Source: Sphingomicrobium marinum | GTDB lineage: Bacteria; Pseudomonadota; Alphaproteobacteria; Sphingomonadales; Sphingomonadaceae | Direction: 5' to 3' | Assembly: GCF_026157105.1 (NCBI RefSeq) | Contig: NZ_JANPVQ010000001.1 | Location: 923,501-987,500 of the forward strand | DNA length: 64,000 bases | Shown here: positions 45,355 through 54,398 of the stretch, piece by piece | Layout: the number at the start of each line of letters is the position of its first letter | Position numbering within the stretch: position 1 is the first letter of the stretch | Notes under the pieces: generated by a model | Databases searched by the model: none | Told to the model about the DNA's origin: nothing | What the model saw: the letters and a program-made list of their open reading frames with translations, nothing else | Translations under genes and position numbers: made by a program

Positions 45355-47121
45355 TTACGCGCCCATGCCGTCGAATTGAAGGCTGGCCAAACGGCTGTAG
45401 AGACCGCCTGCGGCCTGCAGATCGCTGTGCGTGCCGCTTTCGACGATGCGTCCGCCATCCATCACGATGATGCGATCGGCGGCACGCACCGTGGCGAGGC
45501 GGTGTGCGATCACGATGGTGGTGCGTTGGCCCATGAGCGCGTCGAGCGCGGCCTGCACCTTGGCTTCGCTTTCGGCATCGAGCGCGCTGGTAGCCTCATC
45601 GAGGAGAAGCAAGGGGGCGTCCTTGCGCAGCAGCGCGCGCGCAATCGCGAGACGCTGGCGTTGGCCACCTGATAGGCGCGCGCCGCCTTCGCCAAGGAAG
45701 GTATCGAGACCTTCAGGAAGCGCGCGAAGGAAGTCTTCGGCATGAGCGGCGCGGGCGGCTTCCCAAATTTCCTCCTCGCTTGCATCCCAGCGGCCGTAGC
45801 GCAGATTGTCGCGCGCGCTGGCAGCGAAGATCATGACTTCCTGCGGGACCATCGCCATGTGGCGGCGCAGGTCTTCGGGATCGGCCTTCTTGACGTCGAC
45901 GCCGTCCAAAAGCACGCGGCCCGCCTGCGGATCGTAAAATCGCTGGGCGAGCTGGAACAACGTGGTCTTGCCCGCCCCCGAAGGGCCCACGACCGCGAGC
46001 AATTCGTTGGGCCGTACTTCCAGGTTGAAGTCGGCAAGCGCGGTGTCGGTCAGGCGCGTCGGGTAGGAAAAAGTGACGTCTTCGAAAACGAGGCGTCCTT
46101 CACCCGGGGTGGGCAGCGGGATCGGCTTGTTGGGTGCGGTGATATCGGGCCGTTCTGCCATCAGCTGGGCGAGGCGCTGTGATGCGCCGGCGCCGCGCAG
46201 CAGCTCGCCATAAACTTCGCTCAGGGCGCCGAATGCGCCGGCGACCAGCCCGCCCACAAGGACGAAGGCGGTGATGGTACCGCCGCTGATCGCTCCTTCG
46301 GCAGCCTGGTGCGCGCCCGACCAGATGATGCCCGTGATCGCTGCGAACATGGCGGCAATCAGGAAAGCGGTCAGCAGCGCGCGCAGGAAGATACGCCGCT
46401 TGGCGACCTTGAACACGGTCTCGGTCGCATCGGAGAAGCGGGCAGCCTCGCGATCCTGCTGCCCGAAGGCGAGGACGATCTTCATCGCGCCGAGTACTTC
46501 GGAAGTGATGGTCGAAACGTCGGCGATGCGATCCTGGCTGTCGACCGATACCGCGCGCACGCGCCGGCCGATCACCGTCATTGGCACGATAATGACCGGA
46601 ATGCCGAGCAGGATCAGCACGGCGAGCGAAGGCGCCAGCAGAAACATCATGATTGTCCCGCCGATGGCGATGACGACGTTGCGCAGGGCGACCGACAACG
46701 AGGTGCCGACCACCTGCTGGATGACCGTGGTGTCGACCGTGATGCGGCTGGTGATCTCGGCCGGGCGGTTTTCCTCGAAATAGCCTGGCGAAAGGCGCAG
46801 CAGGTTGCGATGCACGGCAAGGCGTATGTCGGCGACGACGCGCTCGCCCAGCCAGCTGACGAAGTAGAAGCGCAGCGAGGTAGCGATGGCCATGATGATG
46901 ACCAGCAGCATCAGATACTGAAACCAGCGGTCGATATCGCCGTCACCGGCAAAACCGCGGTCGATGATGAGCTTGAAAGCGTAAGGAACGCCCAGCGTCG
47001 CCGCCGCGGCGATAAACAGGAACAGCGCGGCTGCAGCAAGATGGCCGGGATATTTGGCGACCCGCGAAAATACCATCGCAAGGTTGGATAGGCTGCGTTT
47101 GGGCGGGGGATCGGCTTTCAT
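45355..47121 (-). CDS. ABC exporter, fused permease-ATPase (MsbA-like half transporter)
   Basis: 588 residues: six membrane spans (about 25-310), then an ABC ATPase with Walker A GPSGAGKTT, signature LSGGQRQRLAIARAL, Walker B LLLLDEATSALD and switch His in IAHRL. One polypeptide per half, so a homodimer is likely. Resembles lipid and multidrug exporters (MsbA/ABCB type); substrate not evident. Divergent from phaZ. Confidence 0.9.
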   Translation of the reverse strand: MKADPPPKRSLSNLAMVFSRVAKYPGHLAAAALFLFIAAAATLGVPYAFKLIIDRGFAGDGDIDRWFQYLMLLVIIMAIATSLRFYFVSWLGERVVADIRLAVHRNLLRLSPGYFEENRPAEITSRITVDTTVIQQVVGTSLSVALRNVVIAIGGTIMMFLLAPSLAVLILLGIPVIIVPMTVIGRRVRAVSVDSQDRIADVSTITSEVLGAMKIVLAFGQQDREAARFSDATETVFKVAKRRIFLRALLTAFLIAAMFAAITGIIWSGAHQAAEGAISGGTITAFVLVGGLVAGAFGALSEVYGELLRGAGASQRLAQLMAERPDITAPNKPIPLPTPGEGRLVFEDVTFSYPTRLTDTALADFNLEVRPNELLAVVGPSGAGKTTLFQLAQRFYDPQAGRVLLDGVDVKKADPEDLRRHMAMVPQEVMIFAASARDNLRYGRWDASEEEIWEAARAAHAEDFLRALPEGLDTFLGEGGARLSGGQRQRLAIARALLRKDAPLLLLDEATSALDAESEAKVQAALDALMGQRTTIVIAHRLATVRAADRIIVMDGGRIVESGTHSDLQAAGGLYSRLASLQFDGMGA

Positions 47122-47178
47122 CGTGACGGACGCCTAGCAGTGTGACGCGCGGGCCTCAATCGCTGTCTCGCGCCTTGT

Positions 47179-47206
47179 CGCAATGCAACAAGGGGGTTGC
47201 GATGCG
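47179..47206. promoter_or_regulatory. Imperfect inverted repeat upstream of phaZ
   Basis: CGCAATGCAAC (47179-47189) and GTTGCGATGCG (47196-47206) pair at 9 of 11 positions around a six-base centre, in the divergent region between the ABC exporter and phaZ. The TGC/GCA content is reminiscent of PhaR-type operators, but I cannot match a defined consensus. Confidence 0.4.
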
Positions 47207-47266
47207 CGTTGACCGAGCGCACGGTGCAGATAACTTCCCATTCATCCCGAGGATTTGATTACGTCC

Positions 47267-48496
47267 ATGCTTTACGACGCGTACGAAGTACAAAAGAGCT
47301 TTTTAACGAGCGCCAGCAAGCTTGCCGGCCTTGGCGCCGGTTGGATGTCCAACCCCGCCAACCCGCTTTCCTATCTCGGCATGGGGCCCGTCGTTGCGGC
47401 GGGCCTCGATGTTTTTGCCCATGCCAGCGCCCCGCGCGGCAAGCCCGAATTCGGCATTCACGAGACGGTCGTTGCCGGCAAGACGATCGCGGTCGACGAA
47501 GATATCGCGATCAGGAAGCCGTTTGGCGACCTGCTGCATTTCCGCAAGAAATCGAAGGTAAAGCAGGAAAAATTGCTGATCGTCGCGCCGATGAGCGGGC
47601 ACTTCGCGACGCTATTGCGCGGCACGGTCGAGCGCATGCTGCCCGGCCACGATGTCTACATTACCGATTGGCACGATGCGAAGAACGTGCCGCTGTCGGA
47701 GGGGCATTTCGACCTCGATTCCTATGTCGATTACCTGATCGAATTTTGCGATCATATCGCGACCGAAACGGGTGACCGTCCGCACGTGCTGGCGGTGTGC
47801 CAGCCGTCGGTACCGGCCTATGCCGCCACCGCGCTGATGAACGCCGATGGCAATCCGGGCAAACCCAAGACGCTGACCATGATGGGCGGACCGATCGACA
47901 CGCGCGAGGCACCGACCGCGGTCAACACGCTCGCGACCCAGCGCCCGCACGCCTGGTTCCAGCAGAATGTCATCGCGACGGTGCCCTATCTCTACGCGGG
48001 CGCCGGACGGAAGGTTTATCCCGGTTTTCTCCAGCTGACCGGCTTCATGACGATGAACCTTGGCAGCCACATGATGAGCCATTGGGAGATGTTCAAACAT
48101 CTCGTCGAAGGCGATGATGAAAGCGCCAAGAAGACGCAGGAATTCTACGAGGAATATCGCTCGGTCGCGGATATGACCGCCGAATTCTACCTCCAGACGA
48201 TCGACGCCGTGTTCCAGCGGCACCTGATGCCCAAGGGCGAATATACGCACCAGGGCGAACTGGTCGATCCGCACGAAATCAAGGACACTGCGCTGCTGGC
48301 CATCGAGGGCGAACGCGACGATATTTCGGGCCTCGGCCAGACCAAGGCGGCGCTAACGCTCGCCGACAAGCTGCCCGAGTCCAAAAAGCAATATTACATG
48401 GCCGAAGGTGTCGGCCATTACGGCATCTTCAACGGCGGCAAATGGCGCACGATGATCGCCCCCGTCGTCGAGGAGTTCATTGCCAAGCACAGCTGA
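47267..48496 (+). CDS. phaZ: Intracellular polyhydroxybutyrate depolymerase
   Basis: 409 residues from the ATG at 47267 (MLYDAYEVQKS). An alpha/beta hydrolase fold in which the usual serine elbow is replaced by AVCQPSVP with Cys178, the hallmark of the PhaZ1-type intracellular depolymerase. PSMSGHF-like VAPMSGHFATLLRG and the late EGVGHYGIFNG (His) complete the site. It mobilises stored PHB granules. A TTG at 47255 is possible; GAGGA lies just before that codon. Confidence 0.93.
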   Translation: MLYDAYEVQKSFLTSASKLAGLGAGWMSNPANPLSYLGMGPVVAAGLDVFAHASAPRGKPEFGIHETVVAGKTIAVDEDIAIRKPFGDLLHFRKKSKVKQEKLLIVAPMSGHFATLLRGTVERMLPGHDVYITDWHDAKNVPLSEGHFDLDSYVDYLIEFCDHIATETGDRPHVLAVCQPSVPAYAATALMNADGNPGKPKTLTMMGGPIDTREAPTAVNTLATQRPHAWFQQNVIATVPYLYAGAGRKVYPGFLQLTGFMTMNLGSHMMSHWEMFKHLVEGDDESAKKTQEFYEEYRSVADMTAEFYLQTIDAVFQRHLMPKGEYTHQGELVDPHEIKDTALLAIEGERDDISGLGQTKAALTLADKLPESKKQYYMAEGVGHYGIFNGGKWRTMIAPVVEEFIAKHS

Positions 48497-48542
48497 GCAC
48501 GCGTCTCGATAGGGCTTCGGGTAACCGCGGGAGAATGTGCGC

Positions 48543-49454
48543 ATGCTGCGATTGGTCTTAGGCACGATGGCGCTGATGGTCTCGTCGACCGGCCACGCGG
48601 TGCAGCCGCTGCAACCGGCCAGCAAGTGGCAAGTCGATTTCGGCCAAACAGGTTGCGTCGCGCTGCGCAAATATGGCGGCGAAACTGACGGCGCCCATCT
48701 GGTTCTCAAGCGCTACGCAATCGGTGATCGCTACGAACTTGCCTTGATCGAGGACGGCGAGGTTGCCGAGCCGCTGTCGGGCGAAGGGGTCATCAGCGCA
48801 GGCGGTACGCAGACTTCGGTGCCCGCCATTCGTTATGGTGACGCCGATGCGGGCCGGACGGTAACGACATGGTATGGCGACGGCCTAGCCGCACTAGGTG
48901 CAGCCGAGCAAGTCGATCTGCGGTTCGGTCAAATCGTCCATTCACTCGCGCTAACCCAGACGGCCAAGGTCGTCGAAGCGCTCGAGCAATGCCAGGCGAT
49001 GCTGGGCGACTATTACAACATGGACGGTGCGGTGACACCGGCGGAAGGCTCGGTCGACGTGCTGCGCGACGATGACTGGCCGCTACTTGCCGCCGATCGC
49101 GATAGCGAGAGTGTATTCCGTGCGCTGCTGCTGCTCGATGAAGAGGGCAAGGTTGCCGATTGTTCGCTGCTCAGTTTCGCCGGGGACGCGCTGTTCGTCG
49201 CGCGAAGCTGCGGGCTGATCCGTGAGCGCGCAACTTTCAAGCCGGCGACCGGTGCCGATGGTCAGCCCATTCGCTCTGCCTACGTCACCCCAGTGGTTGC
49301 TTGGCGCATTGGCAAGGACGTGTCGAACGTGCGCATGAAGGAATTCCTCCGCCGCGATGCCGTCAACGAGGGCCGCAACCGCGGGCCGGGCGATAGCGAA
49401 GGTGTGCTGATGCGACCGCCGGGGGAAGGGCGCGTCGGACAGCGGCCCAACTAA
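48543..49454 (+). CDS. Exported protein with a TonB-C-terminal-like domain
   Basis: 303 residues from the ATG at 48543, which has GGGAGA upstream. Signal peptide ends at SSTGHA. The C-terminal part (about 190-260) reads DEEGKVADCSLLSFAG, then SCGLIRERATFKPATGADGQ and YVTPVVAW, which lines up with the TonB domain of the window's own tonB (GRVSNCEIIQSSG, then CRILQRRARFTAATDSSG and YTTPTIRW). There is no Pro-rich spacer and no retained membrane anchor. Role unknown; not an energy transducer in the usual sense. Confidence 0.65.
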   Translation: MLRLVLGTMALMVSSTGHAVQPLQPASKWQVDFGQTGCVALRKYGGETDGAHLVLKRYAIGDRYELALIEDGEVAEPLSGEGVISAGGTQTSVPAIRYGDADAGRTVTTWYGDGLAALGAAEQVDLRFGQIVHSLALTQTAKVVEALEQCQAMLGDYYNMDGAVTPAEGSVDVLRDDDWPLLAADRDSESVFRALLLLDEEGKVADCSLLSFAGDALFVARSCGLIRERATFKPATGADGQPIRSAYVTPVVAWRIGKDVSNVRMKEFLRRDAVNEGRNRGPGDSEGVLMRPPGEGRVGQRPN

Positions 49455-50062
49455 AGCTTGGCCTCGTCGCGGCTGGGTTCGAGCCTTGCCATCACCCGGG
49501 CGATAAAGCGCCGGGCCTTGATGATCAGCCAGAAGGTCAGCGCGACGATCAGGCCGGCAACGATGGCGGCAGCGACCGGGTTGAGGATGGCGAGTGCGAG
49601 CAGGCCTCCGGTCGCCACGTCTTCGGCCGTGCTGACCACGACATTGCTGACGGGTTCGGGGCTTGCGTTGACGAGCGTGCGCGCGCTGGCCTTGCCGGTG
49701 TGCGCCATGAACGCCGCGCCGCCGCCCAGCAGGAAGGCGGCGATCTGGAAGGCCGGATCTCCCGCGTCGATAATGGCAAGACTCAGCAGCGCGCCGCCCA
49801 GCGGTCGCAGTAGCGAATGGATCGTGTCCCAGACGCTGTCGACCCAGGCCACTTTGTCGGCAAAGAACTCCGCAAAGGTCCCGATGCCCGCGATGGTCAG
49901 CACCCACGGATTGGCTAGCGCATCGAGCATCTGCAATTGTTCGGGTAGCGGGACCCAGCCGAATTTCATCCCCAGACCGGTGATGAAGGTGACGAGGTAC
50001 AGCCGCCAACCGGCAAGCAAGCTGGTCGAAGCGGCGAGCGCGACAAGTTCGACGGCGTCCAT
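49451..50062 (-). CDS. DUF4126-family membrane protein
   Basis: 203 residues from the ATG at 50062. Several hydrophobic segments, with WRLYLVTFITGLG, a mid-loop FADKVAWVDSVWDTIHSLLRP and GGGAAFMAHTGKASARTLVNASPEP typical of DUF4126. Integral membrane protein of unknown function. Convergent with and overlapping the TonB-C-like gene by four bases. Confidence 0.8.
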   Translation of the reverse strand: MDAVELVALAASTSLLAGWRLYLVTFITGLGMKFGWVPLPEQLQMLDALANPWVLTIAGIGTFAEFFADKVAWVDSVWDTIHSLLRPLGGALLSLAIIDAGDPAFQIAAFLLGGGAAFMAHTGKASARTLVNASPEPVSNVVVSTAEDVATGGLLALAILNPVAAAIVAGLIVALTFWLIIKARRFIARVMARLEPSRDEAKL

Positions 50063-50191
50063 GCCCCGCAGCTTTGCCCAAGTGCCGGGCGCTGGCAAGC
50101 AGGCAAAAATTCGCCTCAAACCCCAGCGATCTGGCGTTTCCCAAAAGAACGGGTTATGACTTTGAGATCACGAGGACGGGAGACCCACGTA

Positions 50192-50635
50192 ATGAACGAG
50201 CTTCGAGATTATCTTTCGCCCGTTGCCCGCTTGATGCTCTCGCTGGTGTTCATTTTTTCCGGCATTCGCAAGATTCAGCTTTATTCCGGCACGGCGCTGT
50301 ACATGGAACGTTATGGCGTGCCCGAACTGTTCCTGCCGTTGGTCATTCTCACCGAGATCGGCGGCGGCTTGCTGCTCACGATTGGCTATAAGGCACGCAT
50401 CGCGGCGTTCCTGCTGGCCGGCTTTTCGCTGCTGTCGGGCATCATCTTCCACCTGGCCTATTCGTGGGAGCTGGAAGGTAGCGCCGCGGCGATCGAGATG
50501 GGCCAGTTCTGGAAAAACGTCGCTATCGCCGGCGGCTGCCTGCTGATCGTGTCGAACGGGGCCGGGCATCTTTCGATCGACCGCATGAAGCGGCGTCAGC
50601 AGGAAGAAGCGATCGAAAACGGAGAACTCGTCTAG
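50192..50635 (+). CDS. DoxX-family membrane protein
   Basis: 147 residues from the ATG at 50192 with GGGAG upstream. Four hydrophobic segments with RLMLSLVFIFSGIRKI and LVILTEIGGGLLLTIGYKAR, as in DoxX/YphA-type proteins, inner-membrane proteins linked to redox or thiol stress in some bacteria. Precedes the amidohydrolase by 55 bases. Confidence 0.85.
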   Translation: MNELRDYLSPVARLMLSLVFIFSGIRKIQLYSGTALYMERYGVPELFLPLVILTEIGGGLLLTIGYKARIAAFLLAGFSLLSGIIFHLAYSWELEGSAAAIEMGQFWKNVAIAGGCLLIVSNGAGHLSIDRMKRRQQEEAIENGELV

Positions 50636-50690
50636 GGCTTGCGTCCGGAATGATCCCGCGCCAGCATCGTCGGCGAAAGGGGTTCTTTTC

Positions 50691-51959
50691 ATGTACAAGC
50701 TTTTCCTAGCCGCCGTTTCGATTGCAGCGATCGCTGCGCCCGCCCAGGCCGATACCATCCTGGCCGGCAACCTGATTGCCGACGCGTCCGAAGGCGCGTT
50801 GGGTCCGGCGACTATCGTCACCGATGGCGATCGCATCGTTTCGGTCACCGCAGGGCTGCAAACACCCGATCCGGCCAATGGCGACGTCCATGACCTTACA
50901 GGCAAAACGGTAATGGCCGGGCTGATCGACATGCACGTCCACATCACCGGCGATCCTTCGGGCGAATATTGGCGCGCCGCGACGACGCCGGACGAATGGG
51001 GCGTCATCGTCGGTGTGAAGAACGCCGCGATCACGGTGAAATCGGGGTTCACGACGGTGCGCGACTTGGGGCCACGGGGGCCGCAGAGCGCTTACGTGCT
51101 GCGCCGAGGAATTGCCGAGGGCTATGTGGTCGGCCCGCGCATCATCGCGTCGGGACCGAGTATCGCGATCGTTGGCGGGCATGGCGACGTTAACGGGTTC
51201 CGGCCCGAGGTGAACGAGTTGCTCGACGACGGTTTCAATTGCACCGGGCCGACCGAGTGCGCCGAGAAGGTGCGGCTGGCGAGCCAGAACGGCGCCGACG
51301 TCATAAAGATCACCGCGACGGGCGGGGTGCTCTCGCAGCAGGGACGCGGGCTCGAAGCGCACTTCACCGATGCGGAGATGAAATCGATCGCCGACACCGC
51401 GCATTCGCTCGGCATCAAGGTGGCGGCGCATGCACATGGTGCGCGCGGGATCGAAGCGGCGGCGCGCGCGGGCATCGATACGATCGATCACGGCACCTAT
51501 GCCGATGACGCCGCGCTGCGCGCGATGAAGGCCAATGGCAGCTATTTCGTGCCGACGCTGGCGGCATTCGAAGGTGTGCGCCAGGGCATGGCGCAGGGCC
51601 GCTACACGCCCGTGGTGAACGCCAAGATCCGCGAAGTGATGAGCCAGGTTGGCAAGCCCATCCGGCCCGCGATCGACATGGGCGTCAAGATCGCTTTCGG
51701 TACCGATGCCGGCGTTTTCCCGCACGGGCAGAACGCGATGGAATTCAAGCTGCTGGTCGATGCCGGCATGACACCCGGCCAGGCGCTCGAAAGCGCGACG
51801 CTGGTCGCGGCAGAGGCGCTCGGAATGCAGAACGAGATCGGCCGCGTCGCCGAAGGCATGAGCGCCGACATCATCGCCTTCGACGGCGACCCCTATGCGG
51901 ACGTGACCGTGCTGGAGAGCGTCGACTGGGTGATGGCGCGCGGGAGTGTGGTGGAGTAG
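50691..51959 (+). CDS. Exported amidohydrolase (imidazolonepropionase/prolidase-like)
   Basis: 422 residues. Signal peptide ends at APAQA (residue 20). The TIM-barrel metal ligands are HVH (82-84, in GLIDMHVHITGD), a Lys in VIKITATGG, His in AAHAHGARG and TIDHGTY, and Asp in FGTDAG. This is the secreted amidohydrolase group related to Xaa-Pro dipeptidases of Sphingomonads; it would hydrolyse a small amide or dipeptide in the periplasm. AAGGGG precedes the ATG. Confidence 0.88.
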   Translation: MYKLFLAAVSIAAIAAPAQADTILAGNLIADASEGALGPATIVTDGDRIVSVTAGLQTPDPANGDVHDLTGKTVMAGLIDMHVHITGDPSGEYWRAATTPDEWGVIVGVKNAAITVKSGFTTVRDLGPRGPQSAYVLRRGIAEGYVVGPRIIASGPSIAIVGGHGDVNGFRPEVNELLDDGFNCTGPTECAEKVRLASQNGADVIKITATGGVLSQQGRGLEAHFTDAEMKSIADTAHSLGIKVAAHAHGARGIEAAARAGIDTIDHGTYADDAALRAMKANGSYFVPTLAAFEGVRQGMAQGRYTPVVNAKIREVMSQVGKPIRPAIDMGVKIAFGTDAGVFPHGQNAMEFKLLVDAGMTPGQALESATLVAAEALGMQNEIGRVAEGMSADIIAFDGDPYADVTVLESVDWVMARGSVVE

Positions 51960-52496
51960 TTAGTCGTCCAACTCGAGCTCACCTGACGCTACCAACTGAG
52001 CAACGATGTATTGATTGAGCGCGTCGATGAGTTCGTCGGCGCGAACCTTTGACGCGTACTTAGTTTGTAAGTCACCCGGCGCATCGAAAATAAAAATTAA
52101 ATCCCCAACATTGGGGCTGTAGACTGGGCTTCGACCGTTGAATGGGCAGTTGTCAAAAGCCGGATCAATTCTTTCTTCAATTGTCACAGGCTTGGTCGGT
52201 AGCCGCCCTCTGACCCGCCATACCGGTTCTACCGTAAACTCGGTCTGGCGGGTGTGATAATTGAACGGATTGGCTCTAGTCACTCGACCAAGATAGACCT
52301 GAAAGGACTTGGATAGCGCCGCCTCTTCGGCCCGCAAGTTACGCATGATCTCATGAAACGTCCGATAGGAATCGAAGCGTTTATCCGCAGCTTCATCGGT
52401 CATGCCGGGAATACGCATTAGATCTGGTGATGTGTCGCATGCCAAACTTGATGCAGGGACCATCGATAACAACATCGCGAAGACAGCTTTCCTCAT
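51960..52496 (-). CDS. Exported hypothetical protein
   Basis: 178 residues from the ATG at 52496. Signal peptide MRKAVFAMLLSMVPASSLAC, then a soluble domain with SFQVYLGRVTR, EFTVEPVWRVRGRLP, CPFNGRSPVYSPNVGDLIFIF. The middle resembles small secreted beta proteins (netrin/TIMP-like patterns, in which an N-terminal mature Cys follows the signal), but I cannot confirm a family. AT-richer codon use than neighbours. Its stop abuts the amidohydrolase stop with no gap. Confidence 0.6.
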   Translation of the reverse strand: MRKAVFAMLLSMVPASSLACDTSPDLMRIPGMTDEAADKRFDSYRTFHEIMRNLRAEEAALSKSFQVYLGRVTRANPFNYHTRQTEFTVEPVWRVRGRLPTKPVTIEERIDPAFDNCPFNGRSPVYSPNVGDLIFIFDAPGDLQTKYASKVRADELIDALNQYIVAQLVASGELELDD

Positions 52497-52522
52497 ATTC
52501 GCAGCATAACCGATTACTTGGG

Positions 52523-52603
52523 CATTGCGAGGAGCATTGCGACGAAGCAATTCAGCCGCGCTGACTGGATTGCTTGTCCCCGGCTTTCGCCGGAGTCACA
52601 ATG
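52523..52603. repeat. Extragenic palindromic repeat (CATTGCGA..CAATG type)
   Basis: Outer ends CATTG (52523) and CAATG (to 52603) and inner arms GAAGCAATTCAG and CTGACTGGATTGCTTG form a composite palindrome with a nested CCGGC-TTTC-GCCGG hairpin. Sequences of the form TGGATTGCTTCG..CAATGACG are dispersed between genes in many alphaproteobacteria. Non-coding. Confidence 0.6.
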
Positions 52604-52618
52604 ACGCGTTGAGCAGCG

Positions 52619-52640
52619 GGGGGCAGGGCGGCCTGCCCCC
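52619..52640. repeat. Perfect 9-bp GC-rich hairpin
   Basis: GGGGGCAGG (52619-52627), loop GCGG, CCTGCCCCC (52632-52640). Lies in the same intergenic palindrome cluster. No T-run follows on either strand. Confidence 0.6.
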
Positions 52641-52651
52641 GTCAGTCCTGT

Positions 52652-52667
52652 CTCGCCAGTTGGCGAG
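52652..52667. repeat. Perfect 7-bp hairpin
   Basis: CTCGCCA (52652-52658), GT loop, TGGCGAG (52661-52667). Third palindrome of the intergenic cluster. Confidence 0.5.
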
Positions 52668-52695
52668 CAGGCTGGCCGCTTTTCGCCTCTCTCGA

Positions 52696-52734
52696 CATTA
52701 GGTCGGCGGCGCGTATAGCGCCGGCGCCCTAATG
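52696..52734. repeat. Long imperfect hairpin directly after the thiolase gene
   Basis: CATTAGGTCGGCGGCGC (52696-52712) pairs with GCGCCGGCGCCCTAATG (52718-52734) with about three mismatches around GTATA. It begins eight bases beyond the thiolase stop on the minus strand. It may serve as a transcript 3' end even without a T-run. Confidence 0.55.
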
Positions 52735-52741
52735 CTCGGGC

Positions 52742-53923
52742 CTACAAGACTTCAAACAGACCCGCCGCACCCATGCCGCCGCCCACGCACATCGTGACGA
52801 CGACGTACTTTGCGCCGCGGCGCTTGCCTTCAATGAGGGCGTGGCCAGTCATGCGGGCGCCGCTCATGCCGTAAGGGTGGCCGATCGAGATCGAGCCGCC
52901 ATTGACGTTGAGGATGTCGTGCGGAATGCCGAGCTGCTCGGCGCTGTAGAGCACCTGGACGGCGAAGGCCTCGTTGAGCTCCCACAGGCCGACATCCTCG
53001 ACCTTGAGATTGAAGCGGCTGAGCAGCGCTTTCACCGCGGGGACGGGCCCGATGCCCATCTCGTCGGGCTCGGTGCCCGCGACCGCCATGCCGATGTAAC
53101 GGCCGAGCGGAGTGAGCCCGCGCTTCTCAGCTTCCTTTTCTTCCATCAGGATCGAGGCCGAGCTGCCATCGGATAGCTGGCTGGCGTTACCCGCGGTGAT
53201 ATGCGTATCGGGGCCGAGCACCGGGTTGAGGCTGTTGAGACCTTCGAGCGTGGTTTCGGGGCGGTTGCCCTCGTCCTTCTCGACGGTCACTTCGCGGGTC
53301 GAGATTTCGCCCGTTTCCTTGTCCTTTACGCCCATCGTTACGGTGACCGGGACGATCTCGTCATCGAACTTGCCGGCTTCCTGCGCGGCGGCGGTGCGCT
53401 GCTGCGACTGCAACGCATATTCGTCCTGCGCCTCGCGGCCGATGCCGTAGCGCTGCGCGACCGTCTCCGCGGTCTGCAGCATCGGCATGTAGACGTCCTT
53501 GTGCATCGCTATCAGCGAGGGATCCATGGCGACGCGCATTTCGGGCGTCTGCACCATCGAGATCGAGTCCTGCCCGCCCGCGGCGACGACCTGCATATTG
53601 TCCGTGATGATCTGCTTGGCAGCCGTCGCGATGGCCATCAGGCCCGAGGAGCACTGGCGATCGATCGTCATGCCCGAAACGGTGACCGGCGCGCCGGCCT
53701 TCAGCGCAACGAGGCGACCGATATTGCCGAACTGCGTGCCCTGGGTGAGGACGGCGCCCCACACAACATCGTCGATCTCGCCGCCGTCGATCTTCGCGCG
53801 CTCGATGGCAGGAGCGAGGCTGTAGGCGCCAAGCGTCGGCCCGTGCGTCATGTTGAAGGCGCCCTTGTAGGCGCGGCCAATCGGGGTGCGGGCGGTCGAA
53901 ACGATGACGGCTGAGCGGGACAT
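52742..53923 (-). CDS. Acetyl-CoA acyltransferase (thiolase)
   Basis: 393 residues. Acyl-accepting Cys91 in DRQCSSG, His349 in GHPYGMSG and the second Cys379 in CVGGGMGAA are all present. Cleaves 3-ketoacyl-CoA in beta-oxidation or a related degradative route. AAGGAG lies seven bases before the ATG. Twelve bases downstream of MaoC in one minus-strand unit; acts after hydration and oxidation of enoyl-CoA. Confidence 0.93.
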   Translation of the reverse strand: MSRSAVIVSTARTPIGRAYKGAFNMTHGPTLGAYSLAPAIERAKIDGGEIDDVVWGAVLTQGTQFGNIGRLVALKAGAPVTVSGMTIDRQCSSGLMAIATAAKQIITDNMQVVAAGGQDSISMVQTPEMRVAMDPSLIAMHKDVYMPMLQTAETVAQRYGIGREAQDEYALQSQQRTAAAQEAGKFDDEIVPVTVTMGVKDKETGEISTREVTVEKDEGNRPETTLEGLNSLNPVLGPDTHITAGNASQLSDGSSASILMEEKEAEKRGLTPLGRYIGMAVAGTEPDEMGIGPVPAVKALLSRFNLKVEDVGLWELNEAFAVQVLYSAEQLGIPHDILNVNGGSISIGHPYGMSGARMTGHALIEGKRRGAKYVVVTMCVGGGMGAAGLFEVL

Positions 53924-53935
53924 TGGGGTTTCTCC

Positions 53936-54391
53936 TTAAGTGATGATGAGGCCGAGCCAGTCGGCCAGCAATGCGGGTTTGTCTTCGCCGTCGATTTCCA
54001 CCGTGACTGCAAAGGTCATCAAATATTGGCCGGGCGATTTTTCGGTCATGTCTTTCAGAACGAAGCGGCCGCGTACACGTTTCCCCGACTTGACGGGAGC
54101 GAGGAAGCGGACGCGGTCGAGGCCGTAATTGACGGCCATCTTCGTGGTTTCGGGCACCAGCATGACATCAGCGCCCATACGCGACAATAGCGACAGCGAG
54201 AGAAAGCCGTGCGCGATGGTACCGCCAAACGGTGTCTGCACAGCGAGCGCCGGATCGGTGTGAATGAACTGCCGGTCCTCGGTCGCCTCGGCGAAGGCAT
54301 CGATGCGGTCCTGCGTAACCTCGATCCAGTCGGACGCGCCGATCTCGGTGCCGATGGCTTCGCGGATGGACTCAAGGGAGGCGACGGGCAT
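53936..54391 (-). CDS. MaoC-type (R)-enoyl-CoA hydratase
   Basis: 151 residues. Hot-dog fold with the hydratase motif: FAEATEDRQFIHTDP and FGGTIAHGFLSLSL. Hydrates 2-enoyl-CoA to (R)-3-hydroxyacyl-CoA, which can feed PHB or degradation. First gene of the maoC-thiolase unit, with a palindromic operator immediately upstream. Confidence 0.9.
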   Translation of the reverse strand: MPVASLESIREAIGTEIGASDWIEVTQDRIDAFAEATEDRQFIHTDPALAVQTPFGGTIAHGFLSLSLLSRMGADVMLVPETTKMAVNYGLDRVRFLAPVKSGKRVRGRFVLKDMTEKSPGQYLMTFAVTVEIDGEDKPALLADWLGLIIT

Positions 54392-54398
54392 GGCCAGC

